Assembly (NCBI GenBank): GCA_017436955.1
Contig: JAFSCD010000005.1
Location: forward strand, 1-33,000
Origin: Oscillospiraceae bacterium
Lineage (GTDB): Bacteria; Bacillota; Clostridia; Oscillospirales; Oscillospiraceae
Reading direction: 5' to 3'
Length of the DNA stretch: 33,000 bases
Positions 23,591 through 33,000 of the stretch are shown here, in pieces (position 1 is the stretch's first letter; each line of letters begins with the position of its first letter). Made by a program: the position numbers and the translations under genes. The notes under the pieces were generated by a model. That model did not search any database, had not been told where the DNA came from, and was given only the letters and a program-made list of their open reading frames with translations.

Positions 23591-25681
23591 TTAGTGCACG
23601 GGGGTAGCTTTCTTGGCTGCTTGATTGACCTGCGCCATCTGCTGGTTGTAGGCTTCGCCCTTGTCTTCCGAGCCGTGCTGACCGGCAGGATGGTAGGTGG
23701 GTACCACGGAGGACACCAGGGTGCGGATCTCCTCATCCTGTCCGTCGTAAGCGGCGCGCATCAGCAGCAGCATTTGCTGCAGGAATTCGTCGGTCTCGAA
23801 GGGGATGGGGCTGCCGATGTGGATCAGATGATTCGGCGTGGTGCGCATACCTTCCTCGCTCATCAGCTTTTCCTCGTAAAGCTTTTCGCCGGGACGCAGA
23901 CCCGTATAGGCGATCTTGATGTCCACATCCGGCTTCAGACCGGAAAGACGGATCAGATTCCGCGCCAGGGTGTCGATCTTAACGGGGGAGCCCATATCCA
24001 GCACGAAGATCTCGCCGCCGTCGGCATAGGTACCGGCCTGCAGCACCAAAGACGCTGCCTCGGGAATGGTCATAAAGTAGCGGATAATGTCGGGGTGGGT
24101 AACGGTAACGGGACCGCCCTTGGCGATCTGCTCCTTGAATCTGGGGATAACGGAGCCGTTGCTGCCCAGAACGTTGCCAAAGCGAACAGCAACGAAATCT
24201 GTATCGGGTGCGGAACCGGATTGGGTCATACCCAGCAGATTGTCACCTCTGTCCTCGGCGTGGGTGAAGAGGGGAGCCAGGTCACCGGCCTTGCCGTCCC
24301 GGATCTTTCTGTCAAAGGACTGGATGATCATTTCGCAAAGCCGCTTGGACGCGCCCATAATATTGGTGGGATTCACGGCCTTGTCGGTGGAGATCAGCAC
24401 GAAGCGCTTGCAGCCGTGGATCATAGCGGCATAAGCGGTCTTGTACGTGCCGATGGCGTTGTTCTTGATGGACTCGCATGGGCTGTCCTCCATCAGGGGG
24501 ACGTGCTTGTGAGCTGCGGCGTGGTAGACCACGTCCGGCTTATACTTGGCAAAGACCTGATTGATGCGGCGGCTGTCACGGACAGAGCCGATCAGGACTT
24601 CCAGATTCAGGTTGGGATACTTGTCCTTCAGCTCCAGACCGATGGCGTGGGCGTTATTTTCGTAAATATCAAACACGATCAGCTGCCTGGGGCTGTGCTT
24701 GGCGATCTGCCGGCACAGCTCGCTGCCGATAGAGCCGCCGCCACCGGTGACCAGAATGGTCTTGCCGGTGATGAACTGATAGATCTCCTCCATATTGACC
24801 TGAACGGGCTCACGACCCAGCAGGTCCTCCACGGCCACGTCCTTCATGGCGCTGGCGGTGACGCTGCCTTTGACCAGCTCATACACGCCGGGCAGGATCT
24901 TCAGCTCGCAGCCGGTTTCCTTGCAGATGTCCAGAATGTCCCGGCGGGCCGCTGCGTGGGCGCTGGGGATCGCCAGGAAGATCTTTTCGATCTTGTACTT
25001 TTCCACGTTCAGCAGGATGTCATCTCTGCCGCCGACGATGGGAACACCGTCGATGTAGCGACCCCACTTATTGCTGTTGTCGTCGATGATGCAGTACACG
25101 CGGTCGCTGACCTTGTTGGTCTCGTGCAGGTCACGCAGGATCATCTGACCGGCAGAACCGGCACCGATGAGCATAACACGGCTGGTAACGGCGCTGGGCA
25201 TTGTCTTTGCCCGCTTGCTGCGCTCCAGCAGGATGAAACGGTAGCCGAAACGGACGGACAGGGTAAGCAGGAACTGAATGGCAATGCCCAGAATGTAGTA
25301 TGTAATGGGCATTCTGATAAACATCAGTGTAATACCGGCAGTATGCACCAGCATCAGAACCAAGGAGCTGACAGCAAGCCGCTCCAGCTCGATATAGCTG
25401 GCAAAGCGCCACATACTCTGATACAAATGGGCTCTCCAGAATACAAAAATGCTGACGGCAGCATAGATGGGGGCGAATTTCAGCCAGGCCATCAGGTATT
25501 CCGGCGTGATGGCGGAGAATTGGCAGTCAAACCGAAGCCAGAGCGCCAAAAAATAAGAGCCGGTGACCACGATCAGGTCATATATGACCAGAAAAACGGC
25601 GATCAAATGCCAGTGCTCCAAAAACCGTGCGGCTTTTTTCCCTGCTGCTTTTGGGGTGGCGGATGTATGCTTTTTCATCAT
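23591..25681 (-). CDS. Membrane nucleotide-sugar 4,6-dehydratase (CapD/PglF-like)
   Basis: 696 residues. Four hydrophobic helices lie at about 24-140. A first Rossmann domain has VMLIGAGSAGQMILRDLHE, and an SDR domain from about 308 has ILVTGGGGSIGSELCRQIAK. STDKAVNPTNIMGASKRLCE has Met in place of the catalytic Tyr, as in PglF/FlaA1. RFGNVLGSNGSVIPRFKEQ follows. An insert of about 30 residues (LAPLFTHAEDRGDNLLGM region) precedes that motif relative to shorter homologues. It likely makes UDP-4-keto-6-deoxy-GlcNAc. No matching aminotransferase is in the window. It is the first gene of the operon; ATG 25681 has AGGAG 6 nt upstream, and a second ATG follows it. Confidence 0.92.
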   Translation of the reverse strand: MMKKHTSATPKAAGKKAARFLEHWHLIAVFLVIYDLIVVTGSYFLALWLRFDCQFSAITPEYLMAWLKFAPIYAAVSIFVFWRAHLYQSMWRFASYIELERLAVSSLVLMLVHTAGITLMFIRMPITYYILGIAIQFLLTLSVRFGYRFILLERSKRAKTMPSAVTSRVMLIGAGSAGQMILRDLHETNKVSDRVYCIIDDNSNKWGRYIDGVPIVGGRDDILLNVEKYKIEKIFLAIPSAHAAARRDILDICKETGCELKILPGVYELVKGSVTASAMKDVAVEDLLGREPVQVNMEEIYQFITGKTILVTGGGGSIGSELCRQIAKHSPRQLIVFDIYENNAHAIGLELKDKYPNLNLEVLIGSVRDSRRINQVFAKYKPDVVYHAAAHKHVPLMEDSPCESIKNNAIGTYKTAYAAMIHGCKRFVLISTDKAVNPTNIMGASKRLCEMIIQSFDRKIRDGKAGDLAPLFTHAEDRGDNLLGMTQSGSAPDTDFVAVRFGNVLGSNGSVIPRFKEQIAKGGPVTVTHPDIIRYFMTIPEAASLVLQAGTYADGGEIFVLDMGSPVKIDTLARNLIRLSGLKPDVDIKIAYTGLRPGEKLYEEKLMSEEGMRTTPNHLIHIGSPIPFETDEFLQQMLLLMRAAYDGQDEEIRTLVSSVVPTYHPAGQHGSEDKGEAYNQQMAQVNQAAKKATPVH

Positions 25682-25715
25682 TCGTCTCTCCTGCTTCCGT
25701 AGAATTTTAGGATTA

Positions 25716-25731
25716 CTGCGCGAGGGCGCAG
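25716..25731 (-). promoter_or_regulatory. Small hairpin in the capsule operon leader
   Basis: CTGCGC/GCGCAG forms a 6-bp stem with a 4-base loop in the roughly 67-nt leader between promoter and first gene. It is not followed by a T run, so it is not a terminator. A leader element for an antiterminator is possible but unproven. Confidence 0.35.
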
Positions 25732-25755
25732 ATATGGATTATAGTTATCATACGT

Positions 25756-25784
25756 ACTATAACACATTATTAAATATATTTCAA
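25756..25784 (-). promoter_or_regulatory. Promoter of the capsule operon
   Basis: Minus strand: TTGAAA at 25784-25779, a 17-bp spacer, TATAGT at 25761-25756. A second TATAAT-like box lies just downstream without a spaced -35. No further promoter as good was seen in the short gaps of the operon, so all eleven genes probably share this one. Confidence 0.75.
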
Positions 25785-25977
25785 TTGCATTTTTGCAAAT
25801 CCTGCGCGTAAAATACAAAATCTGCGGCGATTTTTCTGTCGAAACCGGTCGCGTGCAAAAACGGCAGAAGAAAAAAAACGGATCGCGGCAGGAAAACGCG
25901 TTGGTTGCCCGTAAGGGGAGAATTAACAGGATAGTTGAATTTTGTAAAGATTGTGGTCAAAAAACTAAAAAAACAGC

Positions 25978-26007
25978 TTGTAATCCGCTGCTTGTTTGTG
26001 CTATACT
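25978..26007 (+). promoter_or_regulatory. Probable promoter of the right giant beta-helix gene
   Basis: TTGTAA at 25978-25983, an 18-bp spacer, and TATACT at 26002-26007, about 62 bp before the ATG at 26070. The 390-bp gap between the divergent genes otherwise shows no gene; 25800-25970 holds nothing recognisable. Confidence 0.55.
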
Positions 26008-26069
26008 TACTATGTATCAAAGTATACTCGGGGGTCTGCCCTCGGGCAATATGTTAAGGAGGATACCAC

Positions 26070-29000
26070 ATGAAGAAGTTCAAGAGACTCATCTCGCTTC
26101 TGCTGGTCCTGTGCATGGTTCTGTCGATCGCTCCGGCAATTACCATCGCAAGAGCTGCAGATACAGATGCAGACCTGTGGGTCGATCCCGTCAACGGTAA
26201 CGATGCCAACGACGGTACCACAGAAGCAACTGCACTGAAGACCATTCAGGCCGCCAAGACCAAGGCAGCGGAACTGAGTGCTTCCGGCGACGTTGTCGTC
26301 ATCCTGAAGGAAGGCACTTATGACGCTACCGAGACCATCGTATTCGGTGCGTCCGATTCCGGTCAGAACGGCAATACCATTACATACCGTGCCGCTTCCG
26401 GCGAGACCGCCCTTATTTCCGGCGGTGAGGAACTGGACGGCTGGACTCTGTATGATCCCAATCATAATATTTATGTTGCGGACATCCCCGAGGGTGCAGA
26501 GCTGATCCGTCAGTTCTACGTCAACGGTGAGCCTCAGCCCATGGCTTCTATGGAGCTGACCCCCACCGATCTGTATACCTTCAACTCCACCGGCTACAGA
26601 TCCGGCATTATCTCCAGCGCAGACAGCACCCAGTATCTGACTGTCGATCTGGGCGAGGGCAAGCTGGTTTCCAGCGTTACCCTGTATGGTGATTACGAGG
26701 CTTCTGCCACCACCGGCAAGGCAATGGGCTTCCCCAAGGATTTCACCATCCAGACCTCTCCCGATGGCTATACCTGGACTACCCAGGTTACCGAGACTGA
26801 CTATTCCGCACCCAGCGCGCTGGGCGGCGTAGAGTTCAGCTTCGACAGCACGGCTGCCCGTTACATCAAGATCGAGGCCACCGAGCTGGGTAACCCCGGC
26901 CAGAACACCCAGACCGGCGCTACCCAGTACCGTCTGGCCTTTGCTGAAGTGCAGGTCGGCTTCACCTCCAAGGCAAATTCTGTCAATACCGGCGTTGCGC
27001 AGCATCTGGATATGGACAGCCCTCTGGCTTCCGCCAGCGATGTTGCCATGACACTCAACACGCCTTATACGCTGACCGTGGGCAGCACCGCTGTTCCTGT
27101 TGGCGGCGTTATCGTGACGGCTACCACTGCTGTTGCCGGCACGGAGGACAACATTAAGATCCAAGTTACCACCGACGGCTCCAACTGGCAGACCGTTTAC
27201 GCCAAGGATGGCTACACCTGGAAGAAGAGCAATTACTTTGCTTTCAACACCACCGGTGCGACCAAGGTGCGGATCATCAATGCTGCAGAGGTCACTCTGA
27301 GCACCATTACCGTACACGCACCTGCCAAGATCAGCGGCACCGTTACTGCCAGCGGCAGCAACACCTCCGCGCTGAACGACGGCAAGGTGGTCAGCGGCTT
27401 TAACAGCGGCAGCCAGACCTCCGCTCTGTACGAGGATGAGATCGTCATCAACCTGGGCTCTACCCAGGCTGTTGGCGGCGTGCGTCTGTACCCCACCTAC
27501 AACGGCACCGAGCCCACCGGCTATATGAGCGCAGCCCGGATCCTGATCTCCACCGACGGTGTTACCTATCATACCGCTCTGGAGGTGCCCAGCATCCAGA
27601 CTCCCACCGGCGGCGCACAGCTGCTGGTGTTCCCCAGAGGCTACAACGCCCAGTACATCAAGATCCAGCCCCTGCTGCTGACCGAGCGCTTTGACGGCAC
27701 TTACAGCCTGCAGCTGGATGAGATCGAGGTCGTTCCCTCCAAGATCGAGGCTATCGACATCGAGGACGATGTTCCCAATATCGTCACCAAGAAGATCTAC
27801 GAAAACATCTCCTGGAGCGGCGCAACGCCCACTCTGGGTTACTACGCAGATGTCAACGACATGAGCGCCAACGTCGCTCCCACCTACTACGCAACCGAAG
27901 AAGAAACCGTCGAGGGCGAAGAGGCGGACTGCATCATCAGAGGCACCGAGGGTTCCCGTGGCTGGTCCGGCCTGTTCTACTACAGCGAGCTGGTAAACTA
28001 CGGCGGCACCAAGGTTCCCGCATTCTACGTCACTCTGGCTTCTGAAGCTACCTTCAACACCATTGACCTGGTGCTGGACAACGATATCTGGGGCGGTCCT
28101 ATGGACTACGCTATCCAGGCATACAACGGCACCGAGTGGGTCGAGCTCGTAAGAGAGACCGCTCCCGGCTGGACCGCAAGATCGAACTACTCTGCCCACT
28201 TTGAGTTCAGCGAGATCACTGCGACCGCAGTTCGCGTTCTGGCTTACGATCTGGCAGATATGGAAGGTAATGCACTGGCTGACGGTGCAGATACCACCAC
28301 TACCCAGACCCGTTTCGTTCTGGACGAACTGACTCTGTCCATGATGAGCGAGATCACCTACGAGGAGCAGCCCGATCTGGACGCAGATACCGTTGAGTAC
28401 GACAAGTTTTCTCTGTCCAGCAGCTATGTTGCAAACTTCGGTTATTACAACAGCAGCGAGCTGAGTGCTTACACCGCCTTCAACACCGGCAGCATCTCCA
28501 GCCTGTTTGACGGCAACTACGATACCTACGGCAGCACCAGCGCCTTCCAGTATCAGTGGATTCCTCCTTACGGCAGCCTGCATCCCATGCTGCTGATTAA
28601 CACCGTAAAGAGCGGCAAGCCTGCTACCATCAACGCCATTGAGCTGGCTGTCCGCGAAGACGGTCACAACGCGCCCTACGATTTCGAGATTCAGGTCACC
28701 ACCTCTGCCAACAGCAACAACTGGATCACCGTTGCCAAGGGCGAGGAGAAGACCTGGCTGACCGACAACACCGCGCTGTATACCTTCCCCGAAATGGATG
28801 TATACAAGGTGCGTCTGGTTGCTACCCTGACAACTCCCAACAGCAACATTTCCGAGGAACTGTGGGTAGAATCTGCACTGACTTATCTGCAGATCGCCGA
28901 GTTCACTCTGTATAACATCAACGACCCCACCAACCCCACTGCTGCAGACCTGGTTACCCAGGGCAGCGGCTCCACCGGCAGCGTGACCTATGATGCCAAG

Positions 29001-32000
29001 GGCGCAGCGGCCTCTTCCGACAACTCCTCTACTCAGTACAAGGCTCTGCGTGCGATCGACGGCTTCATCGAGCCTCTGGACAACGCCGGTTTGTTTGCAA
29101 ATTATGATACCAAGTACTACTTCTCCTACCTGAAGAACCCCGAGAATGTGGAAATGCACTCTCTGTATCTGTGGTATCACAGAATCCAGCACTTCTCCAG
29201 TGCGTCTCTGGACGGTACCGAGCTGTATACGGTAGACGGTCTGGGTGCGATCAGCGGTGAGATCATTATGCCTACTTGGCTGTCCAACGACTATCTGTTC
29301 CTGGACTGCCCCGGCGAATGGTACATCGACCGCAACGAAGGCAAGATCTACTATATGGCTGACGGCACGATGGACGACAAGACCGCCATCCTGCCCGTTA
29401 CCGACAAGATCATCGATATGGAATATGCTTCCAATATCACCTTCGAGGGAATCACCTTCTCCCACACCTCCTGGACCTATCCCAGCACCAACGAGTACCG
29501 CGACCAGCAGGCCAACGGCTATCTGGTTGGCGATTCCTGGACACAGGTTCCCGCAGGTATCGATCTGACCGGCTGTACCGATGTCGTCTTTGACGGCGTT
29601 CAGATCCGCAATATGGGCACTGCCGGTATCCGTATCAAGTCTGACGGCACTGTCATTTCTGACGGCTGTAAGATCATCAACTCTCTGGTTTGTGACATCT
29701 CCTACAGCGGTATCGTGATCGGCGAGATCGTTGCTCACCATGGCTACAGAGACTGGCAGCTGGTTAAGAACGCTACCGTTCAGAACAACTTTGTTACCCG
29801 TATCGGTATCGATATGTTCGACTCCGTCGGCATCTTTGTTGCATATACCAACGGCGCAGTGATCGACCACAACGAAGTTGCTTACACTCCCTATTCCGGC
29901 ATCAGCCTTGGCTGGGGCTGGGATCAGGAAGAAGAGCTTGCCACCAATGCTCTGACCCAGGTTGGCAACAACCAGGTTACCAACAACTTTGTCCACGATG
30001 TATGTAGAACCAACTACGACGGCGGCGCTATCTACACCCTGGGCTGGCAGGAAGGCTCTGTCATTTCCGGCAACTACATCTACAACTCCGGCAGCAGTGC
30101 CACCAAGACAGAAAATGCTATCTACCTGGATGAAGGTTCTGCTTATATGCAGGTTACCGGTAACGTGATCGACTCTGCCGCACAGTCTTGGCTGCAGATC
30201 TACTTCAGCAACATTCACGACAACACCGTGACTGGTAACTACTATCGCTCTGGTCTGAGCACCCGTGGCGCTTTTGTCAACATTGGCAACACCACCAGCG
30301 GCAACACCTCTTTCTCCAGCCTGGCAAGCAATGCTTCTGCAAAGGCAATTGCTGATGCAGCAGGCGTGACCGACAACGCCTTCAAGGCTGCTGAGGATAA
30401 GGGCTTTGTCCGTCAGCACAACATTGCCCTGGAATTCTGGGGCTCCACTGACGGCGCAAGATATACTACCGATTGTCCGGGCTGGTACAATGTCCGTATC
30501 AGCGGTCAGATTGGCAGAACTTACTACAACAATATCGACAATATCGCAACCATCGTAATGCCCGAGGGCACCGATCTGTCCTCCCTGACCCTGCAGTACT
30601 CCAATTATTCCGATTGGAGCACCAGCCCCGCCAGCGGCACGACCGATGACTTCACGGATCCCGTTACTTACACCGTTACCGACGGCTCCAGCACCAAGAC
30701 CTGGACCGTCAACGTCATTGAGGATACTCCCATTGAGGAAGAGGAAGCACCTCCCGTCAACGATGATCCCACTGTTGATACCCTGCCCACCGAGGCTCCC
30801 ACCGAGCCCGTGGATCCCGATGCACCCGTTCTGACGCAGCTGAATATTTCCGGCACCGTTGTCGGCTGCTGCTCTACCGACTCTGCATCCCAGAGCGATC
30901 CTTCCAAGCTGTCCTGGTACTCCAGCCAGAATACCAGCTGGCGCGATCTGGGCATCTTCGTCGACCAGGATACCTACAATCAGGTCAACTGGGGTGTCAG
31001 CCCCAACGAAAGAGCTGACGTCTATTTGGATCTGTCCGACACCGCTGAGGGCTACACCTCTGCCGATGTGCTGAAGCTGTACAGCGGTGGTATGGTGGCA
31101 GTTCCCGAGGTTACCGTGATCCTGTTCCTGGCTGACGGATCTACCGTGGAGCAGACCTTTACCACCAACTGGTCCGTGGGCAACGCAGGCGACGAGTACG
31201 TAGAGTACGCCTTCGACGAGACCTATAACCTGACAGGCTTGTATGTATGGCAATCCCAGAACACCTACGCCTCCATCGGCGAAATCGAGCTGTGGGCATA
31301 CACCACCGGCGGCTCTGTAACTCCCGACACGCCCACCGATTTCACCCCCGCAGAGGGCGACTATCTGGAGCGCATCCCCGAGTCCTCCCTGACTCCCTAT
31401 GTTGGCGACTTGGTTGACGGCGAACTGACCAACCAGGATCCCGGCGAAGCTGCTTACCTGACCAACCTGGACGTTGGTTCTGCCGGCTGGATCGGCTCTG
31501 CAAGCACCACCGGACAGCAGGCTGCTGTCATCGAGCTGGGCAGTGTCAAGAAGATCGGCGCAGTTGAGCTGATTGCAAGAAATGCTGACAAGCTGACCGG
31601 CTTTGAGCTGCAGGTCAAGCTGTCTGACGGCACCTGGAGCTCCATCGGCACCTACAGCGGTATGTTCAGCGGCACTTGCACCGAGGTGATCACCTTCCCC
31701 GCTGTGCAGGCTTCTGCGATCCGGATTCTGTGTAATTCCTGGAGCAGCAACCGTCCCATGCTGCAGGAGATCTGCGTCTACGAGGTAAAGACCGGCACGA
31801 TCCTGGAGAAGCTTTCTCCCACCAGTGCTTCTACCTCCAGCAGCCCCCTGACTTCTGCTTCCAGCTCTGACAATATCATCGACGGCGACCGCGGCAACTG
31901 GAACAGTGCTTACTTCCAGACTACCGCTATTCCCACTACCATCACCTTCAATATCAAGAAGGACGGTGTGGCAAGCAACGTTGCCAGAATGATCCTGTAC

Positions 32001-33000
32001 GCGTACAGCCCCAGCAACTACTCCGCCGGCGAGATCGTGCTGGAGCTGCAGGTTGACGGCGAGTGGATCGAGGTTTACGCGGGCGCTGCTTACTCCAGCT
32101 CCTCCACCGATACCTTCGTTCTGGACTTCGATCAGGATTACTTCGCAACCGCAGCCCGCCTGACTGTCAATTCCTATGTCGCATCGAACCTGATCATCCC
32201 CGAGGTTGAGTTCTACGGCTATGTCTCTGCGGAAGCTGCAGAAGATGTCCAGCTGGATGCTCCCACCAACCTGACCGTCACCGACGTTACCGACAGCAGC
32301 ATCACCGTTACCGCTGACAGCGTTACCGGCGGCACCCTGAAGTTCCGCCTGCTGGATTCCGACGGCGTTGCATTGACCGAGTGGCAGACCAGCGGCACCT
32401 TCACCGGCCTGGATCGCTACACCAAGTACACCGTCGAGGCAATGTACTTTGGCAACACCGGCTATCTGGATTCCATCTCCACCACTGTTGACCAGAGAAC
32501 GGAGAGAACCCAGCTGCCCGGCGTTACCGGCTTCAGTGTTGTATCCGTTACCGCTGATTCCATCACCGTTACCGGCGATACCATCGAAGGCGGTACCCTG
32601 CAGTTCCGTATCGACGGCGGCAGCTGGACCACCGGCAACACCTTCACCGGTCTGTCCGAGAACACCAGCTACACCATCGAAGCAAGATACAACAGAAAGA
32701 ACACCAGCTATCTGGCAACTGTTGCTGCTGACTATGTCAGTGTTACCGTGACCACCAAGGAGAATGTCACCGTGGTCGTGGGCGCAAGCTACAGCATCCA
32801 CCTGGTTGAGCCCTGGGCACTGCGTACCTACATCAATTTCGCAACCACCACAACCAGCGATCCCACTCCCGTGGAGATCGCCCTGAATACCTTCATGGAC
32901 TATGGCGCATACGCCATTGTTGGCGATAAGTTTGAAGGCACCACCGCTGAAGACCTGATGGCTGATCCCGATGCAGTGAAGTACACCTCTGCATCCGGCG
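26070..33000 (+). CDS. Giant secreted beta-helix protein with discoidin-like and FnIII-like domains (3' end outside window)
   Basis: The frame is open from ATG 26070 to the right edge (2,310 residues), with AAGGAGG 7 nt upstream. A signal peptide (MKKFKRLISLLLVLCMVLS) ends near IARA at residue 29. DLWVDPVNGNDANDGT and TYRAASGETALISGG open a right-handed beta-helix. Residues about 180-950 carry discoidin-like modules (ARYIKIEA, AQYIKIQP). Rungs resume at about 1,060-1,410 (NITFEGITFSHTSW, TNYDGGAIYTLG, NAIYLDEGSA). A Pro/Thr linker near 1,560-1,590 follows, then three discoidin-like domains (about 1,590-2,050), two FnIII-like repeats (about 2,060-2,230) and an unrecognised segment with EPWALRTYINF. 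The start resembles GH141-type glycosidases; activity is unproven. It is a paralogue of the gene ending at 6099, with a different C-terminal module set. Confidence 0.92.
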   Translation, partial: MKKFKRLISLLLVLCMVLSIAPAITIARAADTDADLWVDPVNGNDANDGTTEATALKTIQAAKTKAAELSASGDVVVILKEGTYDATETIVFGASDSGQNGNTITYRAASGETALISGGEELDGWTLYDPNHNIYVADIPEGAELIRQFYVNGEPQPMASMELTPTDLYTFNSTGYRSGIISSADSTQYLTVDLGEGKLVSSVTLYGDYEASATTGKAMGFPKDFTIQTSPDGYTWTTQVTETDYSAPSALGGVEFSFDSTAARYIKIEATELGNPGQNTQTGATQYRLAFAEVQVGFTSKANSVNTGVAQHLDMDSPLASASDVAMTLNTPYTLTVGSTAVPVGGVIVTATTAVAGTEDNIKIQVTTDGSNWQTVYAKDGYTWKKSNYFAFNTTGATKVRIINAAEVTLSTITVHAPAKISGTVTASGSNTSALNDGKVVSGFNSGSQTSALYEDEIVINLGSTQAVGGVRLYPTYNGTEPTGYMSAARILISTDGVTYHTALEVPSIQTPTGGAQLLVFPRGYNAQYIKIQPLLLTERFDGTYSLQLDEIEVVPSKIEAIDIEDDVPNIVTKKIYENISWSGATPTLGYYADVNDMSANVAPTYYATEEETVEGEEADCIIRGTEGSRGWSGLFYYSELVNYGGTKVPAFYVTLASEATFNTIDLVLDNDIWGGPMDYAIQAYNGTEWVELVRETAPGWTARSNYSAHFEFSEITATAVRVLAYDLADMEGNALADGADTTTTQTRFVLDELTLSMMSEITYEEQPDLDADTVEYDKFSLSSSYVANFGYYNSSELSAYTAFNTGSISSLFDGNYDTYGSTSAFQYQWIPPYGSLHPMLLINTVKSGKPATINAIELAVREDGHNAPYDFEIQVTTSANSNNWITVAKGEEKTWLTDNTALYTFPEMDVYKVRLVATLTTPNSNISEELWVESALTYLQIAEFTLYNINDPTNPTAADLVTQGSGSTGSVTYDAKGAAASSDNSSTQYKALRAIDGFIEPLDNAGLFANYDTKYYFSYLKNPENVEMHSLYLWYHRIQHFSSASLDGTELYTVDGLGAISGEIIMPTWLSNDYLFLDCPGEWYIDRNEGKIYYMADGTMDDKTAILPVTDKIIDMEYASNITFEGITFSHTSWTYPSTNEYRDQQANGYLVGDSWTQVPAGIDLTGCTDVVFDGVQIRNMGTAGIRIKSDGTVISDGCKIINSLVCDISYSGIVIGEIVAHHGYRDWQLVKNATVQNNFVTRIGIDMFDSVGIFVAYTNGAVIDHNEVAYTPYSGISLGWGWDQEEELATNALTQVGNNQVTNNFVHDVCRTNYDGGAIYTLGWQEGSVISGNYIYNSGSSATKTENAIYLDEGSAYMQVTGNVIDSAAQSWLQIYFSNIHDNTVTGNYYRSGLSTRGAFVNIGNTTSGNTSFSSLASNASAKAIADAAGVTDNAFKAAEDKGFVRQHNIALEFWGSTDGARYTTDCPGWYNVRISGQIGRTYYNNIDNIATIVMPEGTDLSSLTLQYSNYSDWSTSPASGTTDDFTDPVTYTVTDGSSTKTWTVNVIEDTPIEEEEAPPVNDDPTVDTLPTEAPTEPVDPDAPVLTQLNISGTVVGCCSTDSASQSDPSKLSWYSSQNTSWRDLGIFVDQDTYNQVNWGVSPNERADVYLDLSDTAEGYTSADVLKLYSGGMVAVPEVTVILFLADGSTVEQTFTTNWSVGNAGDEYVEYAFDETYNLTGLYVWQSQNTYASIGEIELWAYTTGGSVTPDTPTDFTPAEGDYLERIPESSLTPYVGDLVDGELTNQDPGEAAYLTNLDVGSAGWIGSASTTGQQAAVIELGSVKKIGAVELIARNADKLTGFELQVKLSDGTWSSIGTYSGMFSGTCTEVITFPAVQASAIRILCNSWSSNRPMLQEICVYEVKTGTILEKLSPTSASTSSSPLTSASSSDNIIDGDRGNWNSAYFQTTAIPTTITFNIKKDGVASNVARMILYAYSPSNYSAGEIVLELQVDGEWIEVYAGAAYSSSSTDTFVLDFDQDYFATAARLTVNSYVASNLIIPEVEFYGYVSAEAAEDVQLDAPTNLTVTDVTDSSITVTADSVTGGTLKFRLLDSDGVALTEWQTSGTFTGLDRYTKYTVEAMYFGNTGYLDSISTTVDQRTERTQLPGVTGFSVVSVTADSITVTGDTIEGGTLQFRIDGGSWTTGNTFTGLSENTSYTIEARYNRKNTSYLATVAADYVSVTVTTKENVTVVVGASYSIHLVEPWALRTYINFATTTTSDPTPVEIALNTFMDYGAYAIVGDKFEGTTAEDLMADPDAVKYTSASG

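Noticed and set aside
23594-25702. Open plus-strand frame of about 700 codons
   Set aside because: It is antisense to the CapD/PglF-like gene, which has clear motifs and a ribosome site.
26070-26130. LLVLC in the signal peptides read as a lipoprotein box
   Set aside because: The Cys lies inside the hydrophobic core at residue 15 and is followed by more core residues; a normal signal peptidase I site lies downstream.
26010-32801. Very long open frame on the minus strand (over 2,200 codons) opposite the right giant gene
   Set aside because: It is an artefact of codon bias in the plus-strand gene. The plus frame has a signal peptide, ribosome site, recognisable domains and a paralogue; the antisense product is repetitive and has none.

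Overview
The window looks like part of a Gram-positive gut-type Clostridia chromosome, most likely Oscillospirales. The signs are moderate GC, AGGAGG-type ribosome binding sites, sigma-A-like promoters, an ECF sigma factor with a short-tailed membrane partner, TagD/CDP-glycerol genes, and very large secreted multidomain proteins with Pro/Thr linkers. The genus is an inference.

Layout. (1) 1-6099, minus: a giant secreted beta-helix protein that runs off the left edge. (2) 6280-6670: an initiator tRNA gene with its own promoter and terminator. Next to it is a 220-bp structured element bounded by 31-bp copies of the tRNA 3' end. (3) 6730-9143, plus: a two-gene operon encoding an ECF sigma factor and a one-pass membrane protein. 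That protein has an anti-sigma-like N-terminus, a Pro/Thr repeat stalk and an extracellular serpin. (4) 9153-10575, minus: three damaged glycosyltransferase genes. They abut (5) 10573-13009, plus: a 5'-truncated CDP-glycerol glycerophosphotransferase, an intact GT2 and tagD. (6) 25784-13037, minus: an eleven-gene capsule or exopolysaccharide operon with a strong promoter. It encodes a PglF/CapD-type 4,6-dehydratase, a Wzy-like polymerase, an HlpA-type glycosyltransferase, LicD, a Wzx flippase, a DxD glycosyltransferase, an acyltransferase, a GT2, FnlA/CapE, uridine kinase and FnlB/CapF. (7) 26070-33000, plus: a second giant beta-helix protein, paralogous to the first and pointing the opposite way, running off the right edge.

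How the parts fit. The capsule operon makes, assembles, exports and decorates a polysaccharide that probably contains a 6-deoxy-L-HexNAc (L-PneNAc, or L-FucNAc if a 2-epimerase exists elsewhere). TagD and the LicD and CDP-glycerol transferase families point to glycerol-phosphate decoration. The two giant secreted proteins probably act on or bind glycans. The sigma-serpin pair is the most unusual unit: a transcription factor co-translated with a membrane-anchored protease inhibitor that may also be its sensor or anti-sigma factor.

The two largest genes are incomplete at the window edges. Both carry very long open antisense frames that are not genes.
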